A stretch of DNA of 64,000 bases from Sanghuangporus weigelae (taxonomy: Eukaryota; Basidiomycota; Agaricomycetes; Hymenochaetales; Hymenochaetaceae): assembly GCA_033182465.1 (NCBI GenBank), contig CP137325.1:1240001-1304000 (forward strand). The letters are read 5' to 3'. Under the pieces are notes generated by a model that saw nothing but the letters and a program-made list of their open reading frames with translations, did no database searches and was not told the origin of the DNA. This document shows positions 39,054-50,828 of this stretch, one piece after another (positions within the stretch are counted from its first letter, which is position 1; every line of letters begins with the position of its first letter). The position numbers and the translations under genes are program-made.

Positions 39054-40781
39054 ATTGTCATTGTATTGTCCGGCATTCCATTCTTCCTCGACTTGTGCTT
39101 TTCCTGCGTTGATATTCGCTGATTCCTATCCTATTAGTAGCACATGCCATTCTCGTTATCCTCGGACTATATATCTCATGTTCACCAGTCTTTTTCCTCG
39201 AGGCTTTTATACAACTCTAATGTGATCCATTCTATTCTTACCTGATCCTCGACGGGCTGGTTATATGGTCAAGTTAACCGACTCCTATGGTTCAGGGATG
39301 TAAGTCCTCATCAGTCTAGTCTTGGTTGGAATCGCGAGTTTTACGTGCTTACTCTTTGCACAGTACAGGTCTACATATCCCAACAACAAAATCCGTGCTT
39401 AGTCTCATACAATTGTCTTGCGCAAGAAGAAGCGTTTGGCATGATACAGCCGATCATTGTTCGAAAGGATGAAGTTCACCGTCATTCTTGGAGAGTTCTT
39501 CTGTTTGCAACGAGCATTCGGAAACTACGTCTTTGGTGTGTTTTGTAACTATTGCAGAGATAGCAACTCTCCTATCGAGCATGCAACGAACTTCATGCTA
39601 TTCGTTTCATTTACTGCCTCGTCTTGTTTGTGTTCCGTGTCTCATCCACAGATGCGCTGTGGTGGGAGCCAATGGGCCCTTTCCCGTATGACGTCCAATG
39701 ACTTCGCTGGGGATCTCCATACTTTTACTTTTGCATAATTTTGCGAGATCGGGCCTTTTGCAACATCGGGAAGTTTGCAAAGGCAGCGGGCGTCGTCGAT
39801 CCTAGTGAAGCCACGCCAGCATCAGATTTCCTGCACTTTACTACTCTGCTCCTCTGCCCGTCGCTTCTTTTTGGTATTTCATTCCCTACTTTCTTAGTTC
39901 ATGGCGTTCTTGTCGGACGAATCAAGTCAAGTGGAGAGATTCTGTGCGGCATGGCTCCAGGGCACTCATTCATTTTTTATTTATTTATTTTTTCTTTCGC
40001 TTCTATCCGCCTTTCACTTTTATATTCTTGGATGAAAAGACCTTCACGTTGTTTATGGATATGGGAGTCGAACACAAACTCTCAAAGGGAGTTCGCGAGA
40101 TTTGACATTTTGTCGCTTGCGAACTCTCTTTGTGACACTACCGACTGCCGACGTGATTTTGTTTGGGACATGTCATCTGTAAGTTCAACCTGTTTGTCTT
40201 ATTTCGCAGGTGAAAAGGAATGAGCTGACGGCTTCTCCACGGGCACAACCTGTGACGGCTCAGTCGGCTCAGTCTTTCAACCAAGTGTGAGCTAATTTGT
40301 TCTCGGAGGGCGTTCACGAGATGCACGCACCTTTCGTGCTGTCGACCCTCTGCGCGGAACTACACTCCGCGCAACTCACATTATGATTCCAAGCTTTTTT
40401 TTCGTGTCATTCGTCAACCTTGTTCCGCATATGTCGAGGTAACGACTGATGGCCCCTGACGCGAGCGGTCTGTGAGAGTTGGGTTGGAGGTGTTTGACCT
40501 GTTTTTTGTTGGACGTATAAGGATGAGCTGATCAAGTTTAGGCGAGACCCCAGACTAAATGTTCGAATCACGAAGAGGAGAAGCAGCAACTAGTGAGCAT
40601 CAACCTTGTTCAGTCTGAAAACCGAGGATGTTCTTAGAGTTTTTCAACCTTACCAGAAGCCAGGGGATGTGCGATCGAGAGTTTCCATGCGAGAACATCC
40701 AGGCGCAAGTATTTGCAGTCAGACAAAGGAATGAGGATGGGTGCTCACCTTTTCCATCGTTGTGCGTCTGCAAATCATCGT
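39054..40781. other. Intergenic, no supported gene
   Basis: Short ORFs only. There is an AT-rich TTTATTTATTTATTTTT run near 39977. A GTTCGACTCCC string on the minus strand near 40065 resembles a tRNA T-loop but has no matching acceptor stem. Confidence 0.5.
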
Positions 40782-41210
40782 CTAGAAAGGTTTCGTCGTC
40801 AAGCTTTGCCCGTGAACCACGCATGGATTCATACCTGATGCGACTATAGCAAGTTCTTTGAAGAAGACCGCCAGGACTACTCTCAAAGAGTATGAAAGGC
40901 AGGAAAAAATTAGCTCTGTCAAGCCACTCGAGTTGCCTGATCCGAGCGAGGATCCCACCTGCTCAGATCGCAATTCCGCGCTAATACCGGCCACGACGCA
41001 CACACAAATCTCATGTGTCCAAGCATCGTCTGCGGAGCCGCTTGCCCGTACGCATGTCCCGCAGGCCGTGCATAGCAAAGCGGCCCAAGCGCCGCATTTG
41101 GGATCTTCCCTAGGATCCATCTTCACCTGCGAAGGAGTCGCGAGGTATCGGGCGCGATGTCTCGTGAACTCACGTCTGCCCCAGGGCGCCTTCTCTTTCT
41201 TGTTTGCCAT
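40782..41210 (-). CDS. Weak hypothetical, Cys-rich
   Basis: A 142-codon frame opens with an ATG (MANKKEKAPWGRR) and has a compact Cys-rich patch (CGAWAALLCTACGTC) near residue 40. It contains possible splice sites (GTGAGT at 41173), so the real end may differ, and more exons could run to about 40600. I know no family for it. A chance frame in a GC-richer patch is as likely. Confidence 0.25.
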   Translation of the reverse strand: MANKKEKAPWGRREFTRHRARYLATPSQVKMDPREDPKCGAWAALLCTACGTCVRASGSADDAWTHEICVCVVAGISAELRSEQVGSSLGSGNSSGLTELIFSCLSYSLRVVLAVFFKELAIVASGMNPCVVHGQSLTTKPF

Positions 41211-41301
41211 GGTCTGACGGATCGCACCATGGGATTAATTATTCTTAGCGGTTGGTCGCGCTGAGCATTCACTTCTTGCGGAGCTAATACTTTCCCCCAG
41301 A

Positions 41302-41540
41302 GCCGTGCCCGTCTCAGCGGCTAGGGTCCACTCGGACGGGCGTGAGAAAGCTTGTCCCCTGGTCTTAAGCGCTGCGGGCTCAACGCTAATAAATGCGAAC
41401 GTAGAACAAGGCCCGGGAGAGTCCGAGCGTGACTCTCCCGTAAATCCGCTGCACCCCAGCCGGGTTAAGGCAGGGATGCTCTCGCAGAGTGTGGCAATAA
41501 AGCGCACGTCATCTGCGTGCCCGGCTTACAATAAGCCACA
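41302..41540. other. GC-rich stem-forming island
   Basis: Several strong hairpins lie close together: a 10-bp perfect stem at 41414-41440 (CGGGAGAGTC with its complement, 7-nt loop); a 10-bp stem with wobble pairs pairing 41304-41313 with 41335-41344; a 5-bp GCACG/CGTGC stem at 41504-41520; and GGCTTA/TAAGCC at 41523-41537 with a 3-nt loop. T runs of four follow at about 41603 and 41615 on the plus strand. Candidate structured RNA, but I could not match it to RNase P, MRP, SRP, U-snRNA or U3 signatures. Confidence 0.3.
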
Positions 41541-41955
41541 GAGCAGGCGGACGCCGACAGAGAGTGGATGGTGAGAAGAGGTGCGGAGCGACGTACTAGC
41601 TTTTGTCGCCCTTTTGATCTGGACTTCATTCGAGATCCAGAGGGAAGGAATGCATCCAGACGGACTCAGAAGTGGAGAAAGGTTTGGTGGCTCCGACCGT
41701 CTCTCGTGAGAGAAGGAAGGAAAGATGATGATGGTCTAGCAATCGGCTCGTGGATGAGCGTTATACCCTTATGCTCTGTGGCTACTGTGGCCGCCTTGGC
41801 CACAAGCCTAAGCGCAGCCGCAGCGGCTATGCGGTTGTGCCTTTTGTGCTTTGGTCGATCATCAACCACGTGTTACCGAATTTCCCAATTTGGACATGGA
41901 CCAAAGCTTCTCTCACGCCTTTACCCAATTTTATTCTTCGGTAGAAATCTAAGGA

Positions 41956-42659
41956 CTAAAAGAAGGTACCTTGACATCCCGGCAGGATATATCTATCTAT
42001 GATTTCGTCCTTCTTATAGCCATCTAGCTCCTCCTGGACGTCATGCGAGATCTTAGCGTCCAACCATCTCTCCATCCTCATGCGCCTAAGGCACACTTTT
42101 TGCCAGTAAAAACAACCATGCCCTTCGGGACAGCGTCGATATCTGTCTAGCCCCTTTCGCTTTATAAAACCAAGGAAATCGGCAAAAGTTACATATACAT
42201 GCTTCTCTACCGGGATGTCGAACTTTCTTACCCCATATCTTGAATGCGGATATGTTTTGAACTCAAATCTGGATTACTTTCATAAGCACTTAATACTCCG
42301 TATACATAACCAAGTCGCACCCACGTCATGAATACAGGAAAATCATCGTCTGGTATATTCCATTTCTTCTGGAATTCTTCATCTTGGCTCTGGTCCACTA
42401 ATATATACTTGACATCTTTTTTTGTTTTGCTGTGATAGTGAGTCTGAAGAGTCATTCTCCAATGAAGAGGCTGCCGCCCCTTATGTAGAAGCCCGGGATC
42501 GCCTGGAAGACAAGTGATATGAACCACCTTGATAACGTATTGCTTATACCTCTCCAAGTCCTTGACGATCTCATTATGAAATGCGAAAACTTCTGGAGGA
42601 ATATTTCGAGCGCGTTCCACATCCGCGGGTGTAAGCTGTTGACTTTGGGATGAAGACAT
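41956..42659 (-). CDS. Unrecognised protein, intact copy of a local paralog pair
   Basis: Exon 1 (42659-42321) starts MSSSQSQQLTPADVERARN and contains VVHITCLPGDPG and PLHWRMTLQTHYH. Exon 2 (42261-41956) contains YPHSRYGVRKFDIPVEKHVY, FLGFIKRKGLDRYRRCPEGH and ends PGCQGTFF. The total is about 214 aa. The exact intron ends are uncertain: I use GTGCGA...GAG (59 nt, phase 0), but an ATCCAG a few bases earlier looks more canonical and would need a different donor. No signal peptide or membrane helix is seen; it is probably a cytosolic globular protein. I know no domain for it. Conservation with the decayed copy at 43439-44133 shows that both exons have been coding. Confidence 0.6.
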
Positions 42660-43438
42660 GTACTTGAGGAAAATGGCGTACTGGCAGCCTGAGGTATGTC
42701 AGTTAGAGGATTCTGCGATGACAATCGGAAGGTTTGCTACCCCGAAGTAATGTATAGGAGAATCTATAGTTCACATTTCCTTGTGGTCTTGAGGTACCAC
42801 AAACATTTACTGAAGTTTACTTTGCAGGTTATGATGTTTGCACTTTGCTTTACAATAGAAGTCTTCGCTTACTAAATATGCAAAATTGCGCATACGAAGC
42901 AACAGGTTGACATAACAAGGCTATTAGTGCTCGCTTTTAGCTTGTTCCCCGATGAGAGAAGATAGTTGAAAAAAATATGAAGTATTCACCAACCTATACT
43001 TTGTCATTTTTTATTTATTTTATTTTTTAGACGAGGAACTGCTTGAAATCATGCAAAGCCAATACGCCCTTACTTCGCGAAGACGCTGGTAGACACTAAA
43101 AAGCTCTCTCAGTATTGTACTCCATTGCTAGTAGCGTAAGGTAGTCTCCGTTACCACAAGTGTAAAGCAAAAATCGAAAGGACGGATTGAACGAATTCCG
43201 TTTTACACCGTATTCCGTTATGGAAGGAGTGTTTTGTCGAAGCCCTGCCTCTGTAATGGTCATAATACCGATTTCAAATTCTTTTGGAAAGCAAAGAATG
43301 ACAGGGCAGCACGATTTCTTTTTATTTGTACCGATTCTGCTCGATTTTAGCATCTCAGTGCTACGGAAGATAAAAATACGCTCCAGCCCCCATTTGAAGC
43401 CTATGAAGTTACTCATCGGCGAATTAGAAATCCAGAAA
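42660..43438. other. Spacer between the paralog copies
   Basis: AT-rich; ORFs are short or antisense to the decayed copy. No gene is seen. Confidence 0.55.
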
Positions 43439-44133
43439 CTAGAAGAAGGTACCTTCACAATTCGGTATAATGTACTCTCCGATCAAATGATCTTTCTTAT
43501 AGTCATTCAACTTATTCTGGACGTCATCCGAAATTTTAATGTCCAACCAGTTCTCCGCCTTCACGTATTTAAACCATGTTTTGAGCCAGTGAAGGCAGTC
43601 ATGTCCTCTGCACAGCGTCGAAACCTATCTAGCCCTTTTCGCTTAATCAAGTTAAGGAAATTGAAGAAAGTGACGTGCTTCACTACTGGGACGTCTAACT
43701 TTTCTATTGCATTTTTGGAATGCGGATATCCTTTGAGCTTAAACCTGTATTGCTTCGATTAGTACTGAAGGCTCAACATAACATGAAGAGAACTAAGTAG
43801 CGGTACCCACAACACGTAGACTGGGAAATCTCTGTCTTTGATATGCCATTTCTTCTGGAATTCTTCGGATCTACTAATATGTAGGCAACATGCCCTTGCT
43901 TGTCGGGGGAGTGAGCCTGAAGGGCCATTCTTCAATGTAGAGTTTCTCGGCCGTTATGTTTGTGCTCTGGATCCGAAAGACAGGTGATGTGAATCATTGT
44001 CACGATGTACCGCTCATAACTTCTCCAAGTCCTTGCAGAGATCTTCATCTGCAAACAAGAAATCCTCCGGCGGCGTGTTTCGCGCCTTTTCCATGTCTGC
44101 GGGGATGGGCGTCTGCTTCTTGAACAAAAATAT
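43439..44133 (-). pseudogene. Decayed paralog of the gene at 41956
   Basis: It aligns with the intact copy over both exons. Readable pieces include ADMEKARNTPPEDFLF, MIHITCLSDPEHK, LHWRMALQ, EEFQKKWHI, KGYPHSKNAIEKLDVP, FLNLIKRKGLDRFRRC, and CEGTFF before the stop at 43439. Breaks: the start ATG has become ATA (44131-44133), one extra T sits near 44020 after DLEK, and one base is missing near 43606 after RRCAE, with other shifts around 43880. The intron between the exons keeps a good branch-like ACTAAT and a CAG acceptor. A plus-strand ORF of 191 codons in this region is only its antisense. Confidence 0.75.
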
Positions 44134-44830
44134 GTCAGATGTGTACTTGAGCAAAAGGCTTCGTTGGTCAGATATTCTTGTAGTAAGAAGCGAGTTGTTG
44201 GTTGCTCGTCAGTAAGTTGTAGGAGGGTTGCGAGGCGTCCCTTTCTGCACCCTACGACCTTGAAGTAGCACAATGATTCATTGAAGAGCACTTTGCCGTT
44301 TTCCGGAGGCCCACGTTGCTAGATCCGTAGTTGCAATGGATGTTCTCGTTTCTGAACCGAATATGCAAACTTACTCATGAGAAACGACAGGAGGCCAGAA
44401 ACAAAGTTATTCATGAAGATGTTCGCTTGGCTTCTCCCGAAGCAAGACAGAGAGCTAGGTGAATTATCAATTCCTCTACACTGTCAACGGATGGCCAGTT
44501 GCGCTGGAGCTGGTGGGAAGAATATCTCTGCTAATCGGAATTCCAGCACTTGTGCAAAGATGCTTTCACTGGGTCAGGCCAAAAGAAGTTGCTTTGACAA
44601 GATTGCACGCCGTTGGTTCCAACATCACGCGTGTTTTGTTTATGCCAGCGAGAAGTCGTCCATTGTCCGTATATGCAACTTTGACGTAAAAAATAGATGG
44701 AGACACCAAGGAAATCAAAAGCAACAACAATGTACTAGGAAATGCTCACTCCACATAAACCGATATCAAGCACAAGCCTGCTTGTTCACCTTTTCAAATG
44801 GCAAATGGGCAACAGCTCCTTGAATACCAA
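44134..44830. other. Spacer before the RhoGAP gene end
   Basis: Holds a plus-strand ATG ORF of 148 codons (44377-44823) that I do not recognise and do not call. The sequence next to 44134 still resembles the region upstream of the intact paralog. Confidence 0.45.
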
Positions 44831-47323
44831 TCATTGAGTCTCCAAACGTGCTCGAACGTTCAAAAGCGTGCGACGTAATTCTGTGATATCCAACTCAACG
44901 TGATCCTTTCGCTCCACAACATCCGCGTCGTCTTTCACACTCGACTGACCTTCCGGCAGAGGGGCTATGGTCGGCGATTCGGCTTTAGGGTCTACTCCAG
45001 AACTATTGTCATTAGCAGGTCGGGGATGGTCCGATGCGAAGGTTTGAACACTCTCGGAATCATCAGATGAGCTCGGGCTTAAGAGTTCGTCTTCTGACCC
45101 ATCGGGTGAATCGGTGGCCTCAGCATCAAACAATCCCTCAGAGATCTGACTCCATCTCCTAAGAATCCATACCATTATCATCCGTGCTTCCTGCTTGCGC
45201 TTGGTTTGTGCGACGGATGTCATAAGCACACCATCGCTCACCTTGCCCAAGAAGAGCGGGACTGCAAAGAAGCGTGCAATGTCCTCAATCGTAAGCTGAT
45301 TGTGAGAACAAAGAGGTAGCTGCGAGAAGAATGCACACAAATAGGCAAGGACGGCTAGATGCATGCGAGGGAGGAGCCGGAAAAAAGCCCTGGCTAGGGA
45401 TATTTGCGGCCTCTCCTTGGTCACATTTATCTCATTATGAGCAACGGTAGACAGAGCGGATGAAGGGCGACAGATTGCGAAAGCCGTGATGTCACCTAAT
45501 GACGATGACCGGACGTGGAAATTGTCGACGTTGGCAGTCGAGGGCGTACCATGCACGAAGAGCGAAGTTGGTCTTGTTTGTGTCGTCCTGTATCCTGTAC
45601 CAAGCCCCTCATTCCGATCTTCATTCTCAGACACCTCTGACAAAGGCCAATCACCGAACACACTGGACGAAACGCAAAGTCTCAGCATAGGATCAAACAA
45701 AGATTCGTGCCACAGTGGATGTGGAAGACGATCGATGTAACTCCGTAGAAGCGCACAAATGTCCTCAGTTCGCTCTTTGGTGAGCGTCTCGGAGTGACCG
45801 AAGAACGGGCCGTTATTGAATAGCTCAATAAGCTGCTTATGTCGAGCCGAATCCGGGGGTGAGCGAAAAAGGCCTGGTTCAGTCATCCCTAAATTACAAA
45901 TGTCAACCCGCTGGCGAATGACGAAAGAAATGAAACGACCAACCTGTCCTGTACAGTTCTTCTACACAAGCATTGACCACGATTGGAAGGTCATGCTGAT
46001 AGCCTGCCACTGAAGACACGCACGTTGCGTAAGAACGTGTGACGCATAACGGTTGTCCGAACACGTCTTGCATAACAAAGATAAACAATGAAAATAAGCT
46101 CTAAACAAGCAGCCACTCACGATAATTCGCTTCTCCAATATTTATCAGGTACATTGGAGATCTCCGACCACTCCTCTGATCAGCGTTACCCTGCCCTCCC
46201 ACAAACTTCTCATAAAATGTCATTCGATTATCGTCATGCTCCACTTCACGACGGAAGCCTTCCTGCTGCGTGTCCAACTCGTGCTCCCGCATTAGCCGAG
46301 GAACGTCAATCAGATCTTCGGCCATTACTGGTCCTGTCGCGACTTTTGGGTCACTAAAGAAGGAGTGTTGATGAAGGGAAAGAAGATTATTGACCCGCGC
46401 TAGCTGCTGAAGGGGATCCAATGGCGGGGCAAGGGGAAGGGGAAGTACTTTCTGATCCGATCGCGTTGAGGAGCTGGATCGCCTTGTGAAGTAAGGATAG
46501 GTCGGTGAAGTAGGAAGCAAACGCCCAACTGGGACAGTATGGTCGTCGTAACGCGAGGGACGTTCAAATAAAGACTGTGGTCGACGGCAGTCTCGTTCAT
46601 ATGCATTTGATTCCCTTTGCTTCGTTCTCGCAGGGTTCGCAGCATCCGAATCATGCTGATCCCTAATAAAATTCATTTTATCAGAAGGTCTAGGTAAGCG
46701 AAATGAAGGTAAATCAAAGCTCACGATAAGGAGAGCGGGGACACCCCGACTGCTACGTCACACTTACTGGGACGGCCTACATTGAAAGGTAACAAACGAT
46801 TATTTGCAGTCGGAAAAATATCGAGCGTCATCCCGCAGGCTCTTGCTAGCCTGAACGTATCAAGACCGTCGTCTCCCTGCCGTTCAAGAATGACAGTCGT
46901 CAGACATTCCGAAGAATTTCGAGATGAACTGGGATGCCTCCTGCTTGCGGCAGTATTCCTCCAGGTTGAGCTACCTGAAGAATTTGGAATAGAATTTCTG
47001 CGCTTTCGATCGTGATAGATCTTTTCAACACTCAGGCTTTGTCTCAAGTCTAAAGAGGTAGCACCGCAGCCACTCCGATTGAAAGCTAAGCATGAAGCAG
47101 ATAAGATGCCTACACATGAAAAAGTATATAGATTGATTTACTTACCATTAGCAGGAGATCCAACTGTACGAACAGAACATCTGCGACGTGGAATCTCCTC
47201 AAAGTGGTTCGAACTATGCATCACGTCATTGTGGAGAGGACATCCACTTAGCATGTCCAAAGAGCAAATTTCACTCCCTGCCGGTGGGCAAGAAGAAGAG
47301 CTGCGACCACCAGACGACTGCAT
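44831..47323 (-). CDS. RhoGAP-domain protein
   Basis: Rho-family GTPase-activating protein. Exons in gene order: 47323-47146, 47109-46764, 46719-46121, 46066-45944, 45888-44831, about 767 aa. The first 370 residues are Ser/Arg/His-rich without a known domain. The RhoGAP fold begins at FGQPLCVTRSYA, followed by LPIVVNACVEELYRTG, then GLFRSPPD, which holds the arginine finger near residue 421, and ICALLRSYIDRLPHPLW. About 90 low-complexity residues interrupt the domain before ARAFFRLLPRMHLAVLAYLCAF and TIEDIARFFAVPLF. A 90-residue acidic Ser-rich region and a short C-terminal helix end it. The intron at 46763-46720 is uncertain: the frame needs a GTGTGA donor although a perfect GTAAGT lies four bases earlier. 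A further 5' exon is possible. Confidence 0.78.
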
Positions 47324-48133
47324 GCCCAGTGTCAGATCAACAGACAGCTCCTAGACCAAGTGTAAGCGGTTTGCAACTAAGAACGTTGAGCATAGTTCGG
47401 ACGGCCATGAAGCTCTTATGTCTCTCATTTCCGTTCCCCACTCTCAGGTCTGACACGCTATAGGTTCGGTTGCAGAAGGCAGGCGAGACATACAGCCCTG
47501 AGTCGGAAACCGTTCCGCTTAGCACGTGATAAAAATTATGTAATACAAGCGTAAACATAAATGGACAACAATCACTCATTCACACCAAGATTCGATTTCA
47601 TAAATTTTAAATGTTTTGTTCGACGTTCTGTCGGAGATTAATGATGCAGAGTCAAACTCGACCATCCAGGTTTCTGTGATGCTAGCTGCGTCGGCGCCAG
47701 GTAGGCCATCGCAAAAGTTTGCAAGATATTAGATCAGGTTACGTCAAATTCTAACACTTACCATGTATCGTGAGGGGCTTATAGGCTTATATTGCTAAGA
47801 GGGAATATAATCAGATCTACGGTAATCCTTCGCAATCCCGTGCAAATGAGATCAATTTTACTCTTTACTTGATTTAGAGTGAACAATCAGTGATGACCCG
47901 ATGTATCTTTCAAAGTTCTGGGGCAGAGAAAACCATTCATAGAGATATTTACATATGATGCCATGCGGTGAACATTATTTGAATGAGTAAATCAAATGAT
48001 TAAGAAGACAAATGAGCAAGAAGAGTTTGATGGAATGATGTAATGATGCGAAGAGAAAGAGTCAATCGCGGAAATGGTCCAGAACAAAGGAAATAAATGC
48101 ATTGCCGAATACTAAATATCAAATTGTCCAAGT
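47324..48133. other. RhoGAP 5' flank and STE14 3' flank
   Basis: No supported gene. An 80-codon minus ORF (47337-47579) could hold an upstream RhoGAP exon, but I have no evidence for it. Confidence 0.5.
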
Positions 48134-49067
48134 TTATGCGATGCAGGGGATGAAGCGGTAGGGAACCTCTTTGGCGTACTCCTCCCATTGTTTTCCAAAG
48201 GCTTCGTGCAAAGAAGCGTCCTCTTGAGGTGCGCGCCAAATAAGGTAGCTGGAATTGAACGAGATCCAAGCAATGTAGAAAGTAACAGCGACACGGACGG
48301 AAGCGAATAGAATCGCCTGTAATGCGCCGGCGAGTTCATCGGAAGTTACCATCTGATACGCTTGTAGAGCGCCGCACGACCGAGCGTATCCGGTAGGCGC
48401 GAGGAGTAGCAAAATCATACCTCCACGAACGAGGACTTCGCCGGTGTATGAAGGGTGGCGAACAACACCATACGGTCCGCTTCTGACGAGTTGGTGGCCT
48501 TCGAGCGTAGTATGCGTGAACGAAAAGAGGCGTCCCATTTCTGCGAAACATTTTCGCCGAATAGTGAAACCGACGAAAATAGAAAACACAGCAAGGAGGA
48601 AGATAGGCGAGAATATATCAGTGAGGAGTTTCTGCGGCCGCTCCGGAGATGGAATAAGAGAACTTCCAGAAGCTGGTGAAGGTAGAAGAATCGGTAGGAT
48701 TACGCGCGAGGGCAAGGAAGACGGAAAGACGGATAGTAGTCGCGCAACGACCTCAAGCACTGTGATTAGCGCTGCAGCATACTGCGGACATGCGGAACAG
48801 TTAACAAACGAGTAATTATTATACATACAGAGTACTCACTTTAGTTGAAGCGACTCCCAACAGTCCTATACGATTGAAAAGTACCGGACCATGGAGTACA
48901 CCCTTGCCCGCCGGACACTGCGCGGCATTCTTTTCTTTCTCTTGCGAGCGAAGTAGATGATCTGAGGATTCCTGTGCTATTCGAGGAGGTGTCGAAGAAA
49001 TAGTATGTGCTGTGGCTGCAGCCACCAGGAGCGCAATGTGGCTGGTCGATCCCAAAATGTTAGACAT
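48134..49067 (-). CDS. STE14: Protein-S-isoprenylcysteine O-methyltransferase
   Basis: ER-membrane enzyme that uses S-adenosylmethionine to methylate the C-terminal prenylcysteine of CaaX proteins (Ras, Rho, a-factor-type pheromones). Exons 49067-48840 and 48781-48134 (phase 0, 58-nt intron) give 291 aa. Several hydrophobic helices precede the catalytic end, which carries the family motifs: GPYGVVRHPSYTGEVLVRGG (the RHPSY cofactor loop) and the C-terminal E..L...FG.QWEEYAKEVPYRFIP. The first 20 residues form a hydrophobic segment. The start is the ATG at 49067; the frame is open upstream but reads as non-conserved. Confidence 0.93.
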
Positions 49068-50828
49068 CGCAGATAGAAGAAGTGCTTGAAAGTGGGAGGT
49101 CGTAAAGAAAAAGCTGAGGTGACTTTGACTCAGGGAGGTTTTCATCCCGCGCCCATGACCTATATATAGTCCTTCGACAGTTCGGATCTGAGTCAGAGTC
49201 ACAATCTTTGTTCCCAAGGCGAAGGACAAATAGGGATCGATCATGAGGTGCCGCGGCGTCAGCGCGACTACTTAGCCGATCAATCCAGTCAAGACACGTA
49301 GTAGTGTCTATCAGACGGTGGAATGAATCAGAACCCTTTACGCGGAAAGTTCGTGATATGTAAACAGGCACTATAATTGCCAGGAGCGCCCAAGATACGG
49401 CTGGGCAGACCATGGGCTGCCACAGAATGAAGCGCAAAACGCCTTGGAAGCACCGGAGGATATTATCAGCGACCACCGCAGGTCGCTAGCCAACACAATT
49501 CAATTTAAGGCAGTACATTTCCTACAATCCCGGAAATTACACATCCTAACTCTTGAATGCAGAATCTGCAGAAACGCACTAGCACTAGCATTAGCACTAG
49601 GATCGAAGCAGAAAGTGTCGGGATTTGGAGTTCAGGCATCAGTGCCTCAAAAGAAGGGTACTTCCGTAACGCCATCCAATGGAGCAGCTTAGAACATCGC
49701 CAGCATTGCATTTCGGTGCGACAACGCATCGCAAACAAGCAACATGCTATCCTTCGGTTCAATTTCTTGCTTTGATGGTTCGGCCGTGAGCGTGAGAGAT
49801 ATGATAACTGAGTATACGACTCGAAGGCACTGACACAGCCACGTCTGTGCTTTAGCCCTGTGTGTACAGCCTTCCGAATATAATGGAAGCTCTCTTAAGC
49901 ACCTCACATACCGGAAAGGGCGATGCGAAGCTCGTTTCATCTAGAAAAATAACGCAAATAATAATGAAATGCTTTGAGCGCATCAACGGAAGCTCTGAGC
50001 AAGTGCTGACCAACCGACAATATTTCACTCGGGATAAAAATAATAAATCCGGCTGTGCTGTATTTCAGCCAGCCACAGATGATGGTGAAACTGGAAATGT
50101 CCTGATAGCGAAACACATCAGAACTCCTGAACAGCGCATGTCCCCCTTTCAACACAGATGATAATACTCACATCAAATACTTTGATGCAAAGTAAAACAA
50201 AACGACAGGATACAAATTTGTCCTTATGTCCAAACGAGAAATGGGCTCACAATTGACAACCGTAGCAGACAGTCGTTAAAGGTAGGATCGCATATGTGCT
50301 CGTGTCGTGAGTGAGTCATTGTCTAGCTACAATATCACCGTTTTGTCTGATGGATCACTTGATCTTATCGCGTAACGATGTGGAACTGAAGATAAGGAGG
50401 AGCATAGCAGGGGATTTGGATATCGAGCTCGGCATTCTACACCGTTTGACGGCGTATTTCTTCTTGTTTTTTTATTTCTAGGTGAATCGACGAAAAACGA
50501 AATTTGTCGGCGACCGACAAATGCCAGTGGACGGTTATCGTGCACATCATATCCCAGATGTCAAGTTCGGTCTTGCGATGCTTCACCTTGGTTAACGTTG
50601 CTTCAATGTCCTTTGGACTTTTAAAGACGTCTTCGCCGCGAGATGATGGAGAGATTGTAATAATGAGATGAGAGAGGATCAATTCCGCCCGGATTATGCC
50701 GAATAACTGAATTCTTACATAACACGCGTTCATTACATAAAAGTCATGAGGCGTTTCGCGCTTAAGACGCGTTCGACCGTGACCGCCATCCAGCACAGCC
50801 GGTGTCGCGACGTTGGTAGCAGTACGAC
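49068..50828. other. Divergent intergenic region STE14/MSH6
   Basis: A 1.76-kb gap between two divergent genes. Minus ORFs at 49060-49476 and 49505-49762 contain hydrophobic stretches but link to nothing I know. It should hold both promoters. Confidence 0.5.
49576..49601. repeat. GCACTA hexamer microsatellite
   Basis: Four units of GCACTA (the third reads GCATTA) in tandem within the STE14/MSH6 gap. Confidence 0.8.

Noticed and set aside
40040-40130. tRNA-like GTTCGACTCCC on the minus strand
   Set aside because: No complementary 5' acceptor strand, D-arm or anticodon arm at the expected spacing.
41750-41830. CGYCGRLGH resembling a retroviral-type zinc knuckle
   Set aside because: The fourth ligand Cys is absent and no Gag, reverse transcriptase or LTR is nearby.
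43187-43762. 191-codon plus-strand ORF
   Set aside because: Antisense to exon 2 of the decayed paralog; conservation with the intact copy is on the minus strand.
44377-44823. 148-codon ATG ORF on the plus strand
   Set aside because: No recognisable features; it lies in the decayed flank between the paralog and RhoGAP and has no conserved counterpart at the intact copy.
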